A DNA stretch of 64,000 bases, taken from NCBI RefSeq assembly GCF_900099905.1, contig NZ_FNEE01000023.1, forward strand, positions 30,252-94,251. The letters run 5' to 3'. The translations under genes and the position numbers were made by a program. This stretch comes from Mesorhizobium muleiense. Its GTDB lineage: Bacteria; Pseudomonadota; Alphaproteobacteria; Rhizobiales; Rhizobiaceae. This document shows positions 43,659 to 52,441 of the stretch, in pieces (the stretch's first letter is position 1; the number at the start of each line of letters is the position of its first letter). The notes beneath the pieces were generated by a model. It was not told the DNA's origin. It was given only the letters and a program-made list of their open reading frames with translations, and searched no databases.

Positions 43659-43970
43659 ATGGCCGATTGGGTCGAGGCGTGCACTGTGGACGATGTCGAC
43701 GAAGAGGATGTCATCCGCTTCGATCATGACGGCCGCAGCTTCGCGATCTACCGTTCGCCGGATGACGAATTCTTCGCTACCGACGGCTTTTGCACACATG
43801 AAAAGGCGCATCTGGCCGATGGGCTTGTCATGGACGACATCATCGAATGCCCCAAGCACAATGGCCGCTTCAACTACAAAACCGGCCAGGCCAAGGGCGC
43901 GCCGGTCTGCGTCAATCTGCAGACCTATCCGGTGAAGGTCGAAGCTGGCAAGGTGATGATCCAGATCTAA
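43659..43970 (+). CDS. MocE-type Rieske [2Fe-2S] ferredoxin
   Basis: A 103-residue Rieske ferredoxin with the two-box motif CTHEKAH near 43 and CPKHNGRF near 63, giving two Cys and two His ligands for the cluster. Small bacterial ferredoxins of this kind feed electrons to a hydroxylase. It lies 43 bases after the diiron hydroxylase, as mocE does after mocD. No MocF-like reductase is found in the window, so a reductase from elsewhere would be needed. Confidence 0.85.
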   Translation: MADWVEACTVDDVDEEDVIRFDHDGRSFAIYRSPDDEFFATDGFCTHEKAHLADGLVMDDIIECPKHNGRFNYKTGQAKGAPVCVNLQTYPVKVEAGKVMIQI

Positions 43971-43971
43971 A

Positions 43972-44030
43972 GCATGAAAAGTGGGAACCGGTTTTTGCTG
44001 CGCTGACCTTCGGTTCGGAAAAAATCATGC
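43972..44030. repeat. rhizobial GCATGA...TCATGC palindromic repeat
   Basis: GCATGAAAAGTGGGAACCGGTTTT at one end and GGTTCGGAAAAAATCATGC at the other; imperfect inverted repeat. Related to the element at 2811-2858. Confidence 0.6.
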
Positions 44031-44082
44031 AAAATTGAAGCCTGACCAGCCTTCCGTAATGCAACATAGGGGACCAGAATCG

Positions 44083-44883
44083 ATGAGCCGGAAAAGACCG
44101 ACGGTGGCAGACCTGCGCGCCATGAAGGGCAAGCGGCAATTGACCATGCTGCGGGTGCTGACGATGGACGAGGCCGAGGCCGCTGAACGAGCCGGAGTCG
44201 ACATTGTCTCGGTGCCGCCGGAACTGGTGCTCGATCCGCAATACCGCGATGCCGCACCCAGCCTGTTCACCATGCCGGGCGACAATTTCTACGAGATCGG
44301 CACAGCCGACGATTTCGTCCGCTGGGCGTTCCGGCTCTACAAGGCGAGCGCCGACGCGGTTTATTGCAGTGCCGGCTTTGCCACTGTCAAACGGCTGGCC
44401 GATGACAATATCCCGGTGATCGGCCATGTCGGCCTGATTCCGTCCCGCGCCACCTGGACCGGCGGCTTCAAGGCTGTCGGCAAAACCGCCGACAGCGCCA
44501 TGCAGATTTTCGAGGCAGTCAAGCAATACGAAGCGGCCGGCGCGATCGGCGCCGAAATCGAAGTGGTGCCGGTCGAGGTGGCCAAGGCGATTTCGGAGCG
44601 AACCTCGCTGATCATGCTGTCGATGGGGGCCGGCACCGGCTGCGACGCGCAATATCTGTTCGCCGACGACATCCTTGGCCAGAACCGTGGCCACATGCCG
44701 CGCCATTCCAAGGTCTATCGCAATTTCGCCGCCGAATATGACCGCCTGCAGGCGGAACGCATCACTGCTTTTTCCGAATATGTCGCCGACGTCAACAGCC
44801 TGGCCTATCCCGAAGACAAGCATGTGGTGCATATGGACCCGGATCAGCTCGGTCAGTTCATGGAGAAGATCGACGCCGGATGA
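44083..44883 (+). CDS. PanB-fold protein lacking key ketopantoate-synthase residues
   Basis: A 266-residue (beta/alpha)8 protein related to 3-methyl-2-oxobutanoate hydroxymethyltransferase (PanB). It keeps GHVGLIPSRATWTGGFKAVG, the VVPVEVAKAI stretch that carries the catalytic Glu of PanB, and MGAGTGCDAQYLFADDILG. It lacks the metal-binding DSLGM motif of PanB (here VSVPPELV) and the conserved Lys (here YCSAG), so it is probably not a genuine PanB. It may act on a different oxoacid, with lyase or hydroxymethyl-transfer chemistry. GGGGA ribosome site. Confidence 0.75.
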   Translation: MSRKRPTVADLRAMKGKRQLTMLRVLTMDEAEAAERAGVDIVSVPPELVLDPQYRDAAPSLFTMPGDNFYEIGTADDFVRWAFRLYKASADAVYCSAGFATVKRLADDNIPVIGHVGLIPSRATWTGGFKAVGKTADSAMQIFEAVKQYEAAGAIGAEIEVVPVEVAKAISERTSLIMLSMGAGTGCDAQYLFADDILGQNRGHMPRHSKVYRNFAAEYDRLQAERITAFSEYVADVNSLAYPEDKHVVHMDPDQLGQFMEKIDAG

Positions 44884-44950
44884 GATGCTCCGGCCAGGAC
44901 CTGCTGTGACCTTCTCCCACAACAAGGGGAGAAGGAAAGGGCGCTGCTCG

Positions 44951-44985
44951 CTACACCGGCCGATATACCTTCTCTGCCGTGACTG
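44951..44985 (-). pseudogene. 3' fragment resembling the amidohydrolase gene end
   Basis: On the - strand these bases read TAEKVYRPV followed by a stop codon, the same nine residues that end the amidohydrolase at 46600-47490. The bases before it (44907-44945) also resemble the bases after the amidohydrolase stop (46559-46600). The CACCGGCCGATATACCTT run is identical. It appears to be a leftover duplicate of the gene end. Confidence 0.65.
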
Positions 44986-45124
44986 GTCGCGAAACGACAC
45001 GAAAGTTTGTTGGGCCATGTCTGGACGTCGTCGCCCAAATGCTGTTCAAACCGGTGCGTCATCGATTTGCCGGACAATCGCCTGGTCCCAGTGACGCGGG
45101 AAAACCTTTCGTACAGTTCTGCGC

Positions 45125-46561
45125 ATGACCGCCATTCCCGAAAACAAAGCCTTGCCCGAAACCGCGACGGCGGCGCGGCAGGCGCGGCGCGTGGCATTGA
45201 TCGTCGCCGTCGCCTTCTTCATGCAGCTTCTGGATTCGACGATCATCTCGACATCGCTGCCGCAGATGGGAGAATCCTTCGGCGTGCCGGCAGTGGCGAT
45301 GAGCATCGGCATCACCGTCTACATGCTGACCATGGCGGTGTTCGTGCCGCTGTCCGGCTGGCTCGCCGACCGCTTCGGCGCGCGCAACATCTTCCTCGTG
45401 GCGATCGCCCTGTTCACGCTGGCCTCGATCGCCTGCGGCATCTCGCAGAACCTGACCCAGTTCGTCGCCGCGCGTGCCGTGCAGGGCCTGGGCAGTGCGC
45501 TGATGACACCGGTCGGCCGCATGCTGGTGCTGCGCAACGCCTCGAAGTCCGAGCTCCTCAACGCCACCGCGCTGATCACCTGGCCGGCGCTGTTCGCGCC
45601 GGTGATCGGGCCGGTGCTTGGCGGCTTCATCACCACCTATCTGTCCTGGCACTGGAATTTCTTCATCAACATTCCGCTCGGCGCGGCCGGCCTGGCGCTG
45701 GTCGCCCGCTTCATTCCCGGCGACCGCGCTTCCGAAACCAGGCCGCTCGACTGGCCGGGCTTCCTTGTGACCTCGGTCGGGCTTGCCTCAATGCTCTACG
45801 GCCTCGAACGCATCGCCCATCCGCAAGACGGCGCCTTGCCGACCGTGGCGCTGCTTGGCGCCGGCGTCCTGATCGGCTGGCTGGCCGTGCGGCACCTGGC
45901 GCGCGCCAAAAATCCGCTGCTCGACCTTGCGGCATTCAAGGTGCAGACTTTCGCCATATCGACACTGTCGGCCGGCACCATTTTCCGGGTCTCCATCAAC
46001 GCCACGCCGTTCCTGCTGCCGCTGCTGTTCCAGGTCGGATTTGGCCTGAGACCCGTCGATGCCGGCATGCTGATCCTGGCTTATTTCCTCGGCAATCTCG
46101 GCATGAAGACGGTGACGACGCCGACGCTGAAGCGCTTCGGTTTCCGTTCGGTGCTGGTCGTCAACGGCGTGATCGCATCGCTGTCGATCATGGCCTGCGC
46201 GGCGATATCGCCGCAGACCCCGCAAGCGCTGGTGGTGGCGCTGATGCTGATTGCCGGGCTGACGCGGTCGATGCAGTTCACCGCGCTCAACACGCTGGCC
46301 TTCGCCGATATCGCTTCGGCGCAGCGCAGCTCGGCGGCGACGTTGTCCAGCATGCTGCAGCAGGTGGCGATGCTGTTCGGCGTGGCGGTCGCCGCGGCGC
46401 TGCTCAACCTGTCGCAGATCGCCAGGGCCGGGGCGGCGCCCGACCTGGTCGACTTCCGCCTCGCCTTCCTGGCGATCGGCGCCATCGGGCTCGTGGCCTC
46501 GTTCCGCTTCCTGGCGCTGCCGCCTGCCGCCGGCGCCGAGGTTTCGGGTCATCGGGCGTGA
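45125..46561 (+). CDS. MFS transporter, DHA2 (EmrB/QacA) family
   Basis: A 478-residue membrane protein with about 14 predicted helices. LDSTIISTSLPQMGESF is the family motif near the first helix, GWLADRFGARNIF the motif A, and QGLGSALMTPVGRMLVLR the motif C-like region. It probably exports drugs or organic anions by proton antiport. No obvious ribosome site. It is + strand and flanked by direct repeats of the neighbouring amidohydrolase end, as described in the findings. Confidence 0.8.
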   Translation: MTAIPENKALPETATAARQARRVALIVAVAFFMQLLDSTIISTSLPQMGESFGVPAVAMSIGITVYMLTMAVFVPLSGWLADRFGARNIFLVAIALFTLASIACGISQNLTQFVAARAVQGLGSALMTPVGRMLVLRNASKSELLNATALITWPALFAPVIGPVLGGFITTYLSWHWNFFINIPLGAAGLALVARFIPGDRASETRPLDWPGFLVTSVGLASMLYGLERIAHPQDGALPTVALLGAGVLIGWLAVRHLARAKNPLLDLAAFKVQTFAISTLSAGTIFRVSINATPFLLPLLFQVGFGLRPVDAGMLILAYFLGNLGMKTVTTPTLKRFGFRSVLVVNGVIASLSIMACAAISPQTPQALVVALMLIAGLTRSMQFTALNTLAFADIASAQRSSAATLSSMLQQVAMLFGVAVAAALLNLSQIARAGAAPDLVDFRLAFLAIGAIGLVASFRFLALPPAAGAEVSGHRA

Positions 46562-46599
46562 CCTTCTCCCACAAGGGTGTTTGGAAGGGGGGCAGCGCG

Positions 46600-47490
46600 T
46601 CACACCGGCCGATATACCTTTTCCGCTGTGTTCCAAAAAATGTCCGCCTCTGCCGCCGCACCATGCTTGGCTGCCGCCTCCCGGTGCGCCTTGATCAGTT
46701 CGGCATGGCTGGTCCATAGCTTTTCGATCGGGAAGTTGGAGCCGAACATCAGACGGTCGCTGCCGAGGATGTCGATTGCGTTGTCGACGATGTAGGCGAT
46801 CAGCGCCGGGTCGTTGCGGTGGACGAAGGTGCCGAGGCCGGACAGCTTGGCGTAGAGGTTTGGCGCTGCTGAAAGCGAGCGCAGGCCGGCCTTCCAGGCT
46901 TGCGTGGTTTCCTCCGACATGTCGGTCAGCATGCCGGCATGGGTGAGGATGAAGTTGGTCTCGGGATTTTCGCCGACAAGCGTCAGCCCGTCCTTCATCT
47001 GGGCCGGGAAAAGCTGCAGGTCGAAGGACAGGCCATAGTCCTTCAGCCGCGCCACATTGGCCCGCACCTTCGGGTCGACGACCTGATCGGCGGACGCGGC
47101 AAAGCGGAAGGCCGGCGTTTCGTGCCAGTGCAATTGCATGCGCACGCCGCGCAGCAGGGGGTACTTGATCAGTCGGTCGATCTGATGGCGTACATCGTCC
47201 ACCGTCATGTCGGCATAGCCGACGATGGCGTGCGGCCAACCGGTTTCGTCAGCCGTCGTCTGCAGGAAGGCGACTTCCTTCTCGAAATCCTCCTTGGCCC
47301 AGTTGGTCTGGACATAGACCGCCTTCTCGACATCAGAGCCTTGCTGGTCGGCGAGGAATTCCTCGATCGGGTAGTCGCGTCGGATCGGCTCGTAGGGACC
47401 GAAGATGCGCGGCACCATCGGCCCGCGCAGCCAGGGCTGATCCTCCTGGCGCCAGATATGGAAATGCGCGTCGATCGCCTTTTTCATCAT
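46600..47490 (-). CDS. amidohydrolase (L-fuconolactonase-like)
   Basis: A 296-residue TIM-barrel hydrolase of the amidohydrolase-2 family. Motifs are IDAHFHIW near residue 6 (metal-binding H-x-H), LRGVRMQLHW near 117, and GSDRLMFGSNFPIEKLW near 240 (here SNFP where many family members have GSDWP). The usual substrates are lactones and aromatic carboxylates. It overlaps the VWA gene stop by 4 bases (ATGA), so it is the last gene of the molybdenum hydroxylase cluster. Confidence 0.8.
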   Translation of the reverse strand: MMKKAIDAHFHIWRQEDQPWLRGPMVPRIFGPYEPIRRDYPIEEFLADQQGSDVEKAVYVQTNWAKEDFEKEVAFLQTTADETGWPHAIVGYADMTVDDVRHQIDRLIKYPLLRGVRMQLHWHETPAFRFAASADQVVDPKVRANVARLKDYGLSFDLQLFPAQMKDGLTLVGENPETNFILTHAGMLTDMSEETTQAWKAGLRSLSAAPNLYAKLSGLGTFVHRNDPALIAYIVDNAIDILGSDRLMFGSNFPIEKLWTSHAELIKAHREAAAKHGAAAEADIFWNTAEKVYRPV

Positions 47491-48620
47491 GAAACCCTTT
47501 TCCAGATTGCTGCCGCCGCCGGAGCGGGGCGGGCGAGCGACAGGATGAAATCGGTGAGACCGGCGATCGAAGAACCGTCGACGAGATCGTCGAGCACCGG
47601 CAGGATGGCGCGAAGTGCTGCCGTCGCCGGCCGGAAACGCGGATCGCCGGCCAGAGGCGTCGCCAGCGAAAGCCGGAAGGCGCGTGCGCTCAGCCGGCGC
47701 ATCGCCATTTCCAGCTCGGCATGGTCGCCGCGCTCCAGCGCATCCGACAGGATGACGACCGCCGCGCCGCGTGCAAATGAGGAAAAGCGCGGCACCGACA
47801 GGAAGGCGAGCAGCGTCGGTCCCATTCGGGTGCCGCCATCCCAGTCGTCGACCAGCGCTGCCACGCGAGCGAGCGCCTGGTCGCGGTCGCGAATGCGCAG
47901 CGCCATGGTGATGCGGGTCAGCCGCGTGCCGAAGGTGAAAATTTCAGCCCGGTCCGCGCCTTGCACCGCTGCATGCGCCAGCTTGAGATAGTCCGATGTG
48001 TAGAGCTTCATCGAGCCGGACACGTCGATCAGCAGCAAAAGCTTGCGCGGCACGGTCTGCCGGCGGCGCAGCAGCGGCGACGGTATATCGCCGTCGGCAC
48101 TGACGATTTCGCGCAGCGACCGGCGCAGATCGAGCTTGCCGCGCGCGTGCGTGCGTACGGTGCGGAAGGAGCGACGGGCGGGCAAGGCGCTAGCAAGTTT
48201 GCGGCGGAAGGCGGCAAGGCCGTCGCCGTCACGCTTGAAGTCGCGGGCGCTCAACTGTTCGGCGCCGGACGACAGCGCACCGCCTTCCGCCTGGCGCGCC
48301 ACCTCGTTGTCCTCGTCGCTGGCGCCGCCGTCGTCCTTGATGCGGGTTTCCCCGTCGGCCTCGCCCTCGACGAGGGCAGCCGTGTTGCCGTAGAAATAGC
48401 TTTGGAAATGCGCCTCGAATTCGCCGCGGCGGTCGGGCGGCGGCGCCAGCGTGGCAAGCGCCGCCTCGTGGATGTCGGCTATCGAGCGGGGCCCGAGCAG
48501 CGTCACCGCCTGCATGAAGCCTGACACCTGCTCGGGCGCCACTGGAAAGCCGTAGCGGCGCAGCAGCCGGCCAAAGCCGAGCAAGGGTGCAGCCGCCCGG
48601 GGTAGGGCCGCGGGGCTCAC
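47487..48620 (-). CDS. VWA domain protein (CoxE-like)
   Basis: A 377-residue protein. Its C-terminal half has a von Willebrand A domain with MIDAS motif LIDVSGSMKLYTSDYL near 200. N-terminal half is charged and helical (EADGETRIKDDGGASDEDNEV). CoxE-type proteins work with a MoxR ATPase in maturing Mo-containing hydroxylases or similar metalloenzymes. It overlaps the MoxR gene by 4 bases. Ends overlapping the amidohydrolase start. Confidence 0.8.
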   Translation of the reverse strand: MSPAALPRAAAPLLGFGRLLRRYGFPVAPEQVSGFMQAVTLLGPRSIADIHEAALATLAPPPDRRGEFEAHFQSYFYGNTAALVEGEADGETRIKDDGGASDEDNEVARQAEGGALSSGAEQLSARDFKRDGDGLAAFRRKLASALPARRSFRTVRTHARGKLDLRRSLREIVSADGDIPSPLLRRRQTVPRKLLLLIDVSGSMKLYTSDYLKLAHAAVQGADRAEIFTFGTRLTRITMALRIRDRDQALARVAALVDDWDGGTRMGPTLLAFLSVPRFSSFARGAAVVILSDALERGDHAELEMAMRRLSARAFRLSLATPLAGDPRFRPATAALRAILPVLDDLVDGSSIAGLTDFILSLARPAPAAAAIWKRVS

Positions 48621-49522
48621 GCCAATGCCTCCTCGACGATCCGGCCAAGCTCGGGGGCGATGTAGGACAGGTCCTCCTCATCCTTGATCAGCACGCCGAT
48701 GGCGCGGCGGAACGCTTCCGGCCACGGGCTGCCGCCCTTTTCGAGGATCGTCGCGGCGTTGGCCCATTCGACCGCTTCGGCGATGCCCGGCGGCTTGGCC
48801 AGCGGGCGGGCGCGGATGTCGCGCACGGCGGTAGCCACGGCGCGCGCCGTGGCGTTGGCGACGTCGCCGGCGCGCAGCATGATGATTTCGGCCTCGCGCT
48901 CGGCGTCGGGATAGGTGATCCAGTGGTAGACGCAGCGCCGCCGCAGCGCTTCCGCCAGTTCGCGGGTGCGGTTCGAGGTCAGGACGACGATCGGCTGCGT
49001 TTTGGCGTGGATGGTGCCGCGCTCGGGAATGCTAATCTGGAAGTCGGACAGGAACTCCAGCAGCAGCGCTTCGAATTCATGGTCGGAACGGTCGATCTCG
49101 TCGACCAGCAGCACGCGCTTTTCCGGCGCCTTCAGCACCTGCAGCAGCGGCCGTGCGATCAAAAAACGGTCGTCATAGATGTCGACCTCATGCTCGCCGG
49201 CATGGCGGATGGCGAGCAACTGGCGCTGGTAGTTCCATTCGTAGAGCGCGTGTGCTGCGTCGATGCCTTCGTAGCATTGCAGCCGCACCAGGTCGCGCCC
49301 GAGCAGTTCGGCTATCGCCTTGGCCGCTTCGGTCTTGCCGACGCCCGGCGCGCCTTCGAGCAGCAGCGGCTTGCCCAGCCGGATCGCCAGGAAAATGGCG
49401 GTGGCCAGGCTTTCATCGGCCAGATAGCGCGAGGCGGCGAGGCGCGATGCCACCGCCTCCGGCGAGATCACGACAGTGTCGGCGCTTCTAGTCCGGCCGC
49501 TTCTTTTGGGCATTTCCAGCAC
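48617..49522 (-). CDS. MoxR-type AAA ATPase (CoxD-like)
   Basis: A 301-residue AAA+ ATPase. Walker A EGAPGVGKTEA near 58, Walker B VLLVDEIDRSD near 137, sensor I LTSNRTREL near 182, and an arginine-finger-like segment RRRCVYHW near 191. CoxD partners with CoxE to insert the cyanolysed sulfur/Cu or otherwise activate molybdenum hydroxylases; whether the same job applies here is an inference from gene order. Confidence 0.8.
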   Translation of the reverse strand: MLEMPKRSGRTRSADTVVISPEAVASRLAASRYLADESLATAIFLAIRLGKPLLLEGAPGVGKTEAAKAIAELLGRDLVRLQCYEGIDAAHALYEWNYQRQLLAIRHAGEHEVDIYDDRFLIARPLLQVLKAPEKRVLLVDEIDRSDHEFEALLLEFLSDFQISIPERGTIHAKTQPIVVLTSNRTRELAEALRRRCVYHWITYPDAEREAEIIMLRAGDVANATARAVATAVRDIRARPLAKPPGIAEAVEWANAATILEKGGSPWPEAFRRAIGVLIKDEEDLSYIAPELGRIVEEALA

Positions 49523-50527
49523 TCAGTTCGAGGCTTGCGCCTTCAGCGCCCGCAGGATGCGTTCCGGCGTGATCGGCAGCGTGTCGATGCGCACGCCGAC
49601 GGCGTCGAAGACCGCGTTGGCGACCGCCGGGATTTGCGGGTTGGCGCACATTTCGCCCGGCCCCTTGGCGCCAAAGGGTCCGTCGGCCGAGGGCCTCTCC
49701 AGCACGATGATCTCGGTTTGCGCAAGATCGCCTGGTCCCGGCATCAGATACTGGTTGAAGTCGGTGCCGCCATGATCGCGGTCGGGGTAATAGGGTTCCG
49801 TCGTCTCGTAGAGCGCGTGGCTGATGGCCATCCACGAGCCGCCGACGAGCTGCTGCTCGACCATTTTCGGGTTCAGCGCGCGGCCGATCTCGAAGACATT
49901 CCTGACCGTCAGCACGGTGACCTCGCCGGTTTCGTCGTCGACCTCGACCTCGGCCACGGTGCAGGCGTGCGCATAGCAGGTCGACGGTTTCATCGCGCCG
50001 GTTTCTTTCTCGGGATAGGAGCGCGGGATCAAGAACATGCCGCGGCCGGAAATCGAGCGGCCGCGCTTGAAATGCGCCGACAGCGCGACATCGAAGATCG
50101 AGATCGATCTTTGCGGCGCACCCTTGACCAGGATGTTGCCCTGGCCGTCGGTCTCGAGGTCCGAGGCGTTCACTTCCAGTTCCTCGGCCGCCACTTCCAG
50201 CATGACCTGGCGGGCTTCCCTGGCCGCCTGGATGACGGCGTTGCCAGCGCGATGTGTGCCGCGCGAGGCGAAGGTGCCCATGCAGTGCGGGCCGGTGTCG
50301 GTGTCGGCGGTGTCGACAATAACGCGGTCGGTCGGCACGCCGATCGTCTCGGCACAGATCTGCGCCATGATCTGCTTCATGCCCTGGCCGAGATCGACGC
50401 TCGACAGCGTTACCATGAAATTGCCGGTCGGCGTCGAATGGACCAGCGCCTGGGTTGGATCGCCGCCGAGGTTCATGCCTGTCGGATAGTTGATCGCGGC
50501 GACGCCGCGCCCGCGCCTGATCGCCAT
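49523..50527 (-). CDS. molybdenum hydroxylase, C-terminal half of large subunit
   Basis: A 334-residue protein matching the second half of the XdhB/CoxL-type Mo subunit. Features: QGMKQIMAQICAETIGVP, the RGTHRAGNAV stretch, and the active-site loop FGAKGPGEMCANPQIPAVANAV, where the Glu of GPGE is the catalytic base. ATG 50527 has GGGAG upstream and lies one base from the stop of the first half. Together the two halves are 789 residues, the usual size of one subunit. Confidence 0.8.
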   Translation of the reverse strand: MAIRRGRGVAAINYPTGMNLGGDPTQALVHSTPTGNFMVTLSSVDLGQGMKQIMAQICAETIGVPTDRVIVDTADTDTGPHCMGTFASRGTHRAGNAVIQAAREARQVMLEVAAEELEVNASDLETDGQGNILVKGAPQRSISIFDVALSAHFKRGRSISGRGMFLIPRSYPEKETGAMKPSTCYAHACTVAEVEVDDETGEVTVLTVRNVFEIGRALNPKMVEQQLVGGSWMAISHALYETTEPYYPDRDHGGTDFNQYLMPGPGDLAQTEIIVLERPSADGPFGAKGPGEMCANPQIPAVANAVFDAVGVRIDTLPITPERILRALKAQASN

Positions 50528-50528
50528 T

Positions 50529-51896
50529 TCAAGCTCCCTTCGCGTAGGACGATATCGCCATGAATTTTTCCGCCACCGGCCAGTTGGCGGCGCGCGAGGC
50601 TTCCTGCATGCACTCGATCAGAGCCGCGCCCTCGGTCGGCTGGCGGTGCGCCTTGATGTCGCCGTCGCGGTAGGCGTTGATGAAGCGGAATTCTAGCGGG
50701 TCCATGCCGATCAGCCGGGCGAGCTTGTCCATCTGCACCTCAAGCGCGAAATCGCCGATGGTGACGCCGAAGCCGCGCATGGCGGAGGAGGGAGTGCGGT
50801 TGGTGTAGACGCAGTAGGTGTCGATCCAGACATTCGGGATGGTGTAAGGGCCGGGATAGTGGCCGGCGCCCTTCTGCGCGCCATAGGGCGAATGGCGCGA
50901 ATAGGCCCCGGCGTCGGTGTAGCCGGTGACTTTTCTGGCGACGATGCGGCCATCCTTCATGACGCCGTCCTTGATGACGACCTTTTCGGCGGCGCGCGGC
51001 GAGGAAATCTGCATCTCCTCCTCGCGGCTGTAGATGAAGGAGACCGGCCGCCCGGTCAGCTTGGCGCCGAGGATGGCGATCGGCTCGACGATGACGTCGA
51101 CCTTGCCGCCAAAGCCGCCGCCGACGGTGCCGCCGACGAAATGCAGTCTGTTGCCGGGCATCTGCAGGATGATCGAGGCGTTGTCGAGGGTGAAGAACAT
51201 CGCCTGCGTATTGGTGTAGCAGGTGAAGCGGTCGTTGCCCTCCGGCGCGACGATGCAGCCGGTCGTCTCGGTCGGCGCGTGCTCGATCGGCGACGATTGA
51301 TAGGTCTGCTCGAGCACGTGATCGGCGCCGGCGAAACCGGCCTCGACATCGCCGAAGCGCACCTTGCGGCATTCGCCGCTGTCATAGAGGTAATAATTCC
51401 GGCCGTGATATTCGTTGACAACAGGCGCGCTGGGCTTCAGCGCTTCTTCCATGTCGAAAACGGCCGGCAGCACCTCGTAGTCGACCTTGACCTTGGCCGC
51501 CGCTTCCTGGGCGGCACGCTCGGTCTCGGCCAGCACCGCTACCACGGCTTCTCCCTTCCAGCGCACCTTGCCGTCGGCCAGCACCGTCTCGTCCTCCGGG
51601 CCGATCTGGATCAGGATCAGGATGGTGTAGACATTGTGCGGCACGTCCTTGGCGGTCAGGATTTTCACCACGCCCGGGTGCTTCTGCGCCTCTGAAGTGT
51701 CGATGCTGCGGATGCGGGCGTGATGATGCGGGCTGCGCACCATCTTCAGATGCAGCATGCCTGGAAAATTGCGGTCGGCGAAATAGGCGGTCTTGCCGGT
51801 GACGTGACCGGGCGAATCGGAGCGCGGCCGTGGTTGGCCGATCTCGTGCAGATCGTCCGTGCGCTGGTCGGCGAAGTAGCTCTTGCGGAGTTCCAT
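50529..51896 (-). CDS. molybdenum hydroxylase, N-terminal half of large subunit
   Basis: A 455-residue protein matching the first half of the XdhB/CoxL-type subunit: GHVTGKTAYFADRNFPGMLHLKMVRSP at the start, GGTVGGGFGGKVDV, and SSAMRGFGVTIGDFALE, the Mo-binding region. The AMRGFG loop, not the AYRCSFR loop of CO dehydrogenase, points to an aldehyde/xanthine-oxidase-type. Start at ATG 51896. It ends with its own stop; the other half is a separate gene. Confidence 0.8.
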   Translation of the reverse strand: MELRKSYFADQRTDDLHEIGQPRPRSDSPGHVTGKTAYFADRNFPGMLHLKMVRSPHHHARIRSIDTSEAQKHPGVVKILTAKDVPHNVYTILILIQIGPEDETVLADGKVRWKGEAVVAVLAETERAAQEAAAKVKVDYEVLPAVFDMEEALKPSAPVVNEYHGRNYYLYDSGECRKVRFGDVEAGFAGADHVLEQTYQSSPIEHAPTETTGCIVAPEGNDRFTCYTNTQAMFFTLDNASIILQMPGNRLHFVGGTVGGGFGGKVDVIVEPIAILGAKLTGRPVSFIYSREEEMQISSPRAAEKVVIKDGVMKDGRIVARKVTGYTDAGAYSRHSPYGAQKGAGHYPGPYTIPNVWIDTYCVYTNRTPSSAMRGFGVTIGDFALEVQMDKLARLIGMDPLEFRFINAYRDGDIKAHRQPTEGAALIECMQEASRAANWPVAEKFMAISSYAKGA

Positions 51897-51910
51897 CTTT
51901 TCGACTCCCC

Positions 51911-52393
51911 TCAAGCTGCGTTCTGCGAATTGGACCGCGCGGCGGTCAGCACCGCCTGGATGATCGGCTCGTAGCCGGTGCAGCGGCAGATATTGCCCGA
52001 CAGCGCCTCGACCACCTCGTCGCGGCTGGGGTCCGGCGTGTGATCGAGCAGCACCTTGGCGGCCATGAGCATGCCCGGCGTGCAGAAGCCGCATTGGGTG
52101 GCGAAGGCGTCGAGGAAGGCGCGCTGCAAGGGATGCAGCACGCCGCCTTGCGAAAGCCCTGACGTCGTGGTGATCGCCGCACCGTTGCAGGTTTCGGCGA
52201 GCGTCAGGCAGGACAGCCGCAACTCGCCGTCGATGATGACCGAGCAGGCGCCGCATGTGCCCTGATGGCAGCCGCCTTTCGGCGAGGTGTCGCCGATCTT
52301 GTCGCGCAGCGCATTGAGCAGCGTCGTGCCGCTGTCGATGAATTCGGCCTTCTCCGCGCCGTTGAGCATGAACTGAACCGGGATCTTTGCCAT
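51911..52393 (-). CDS. molybdenum hydroxylase [2Fe-2S] subunit
   Basis: A 160-residue iron-sulfur subunit. N-terminal plant-type cluster motif GGCHQGTCGACSV near 42, then C-terminal cluster motifs QCGFCTPGML near 99 and NICRCTGYEPI near 134; all eight Cys ligands are present. It passes electrons from Mo to FAD. It ends 14 bases before the N-terminal Mo half and follows the FAD subunit. Confidence 0.9.
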   Translation of the reverse strand: MAKIPVQFMLNGAEKAEFIDSGTTLLNALRDKIGDTSPKGGCHQGTCGACSVIIDGELRLSCLTLAETCNGAAITTTSGLSQGGVLHPLQRAFLDAFATQCGFCTPGMLMAAKVLLDHTPDPSRDEVVEALSGNICRCTGYEPIIQAVLTAARSNSQNAA

Positions 52394-52441
52394 CTTTTAC
52401 TCCTTGCGCCGCAGCCGGGCGGAGATGCGCGCCATCGGCTT

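Noticed and set aside
48587..50563. Open + strand frame of more than 650 codons
   Set aside because: Antisense to the MoxR, VWA and molybdenum hydroxylase genes, which have clear motifs. Composition is Arg/Asp/Gly-rich, as expected of antisense reading.
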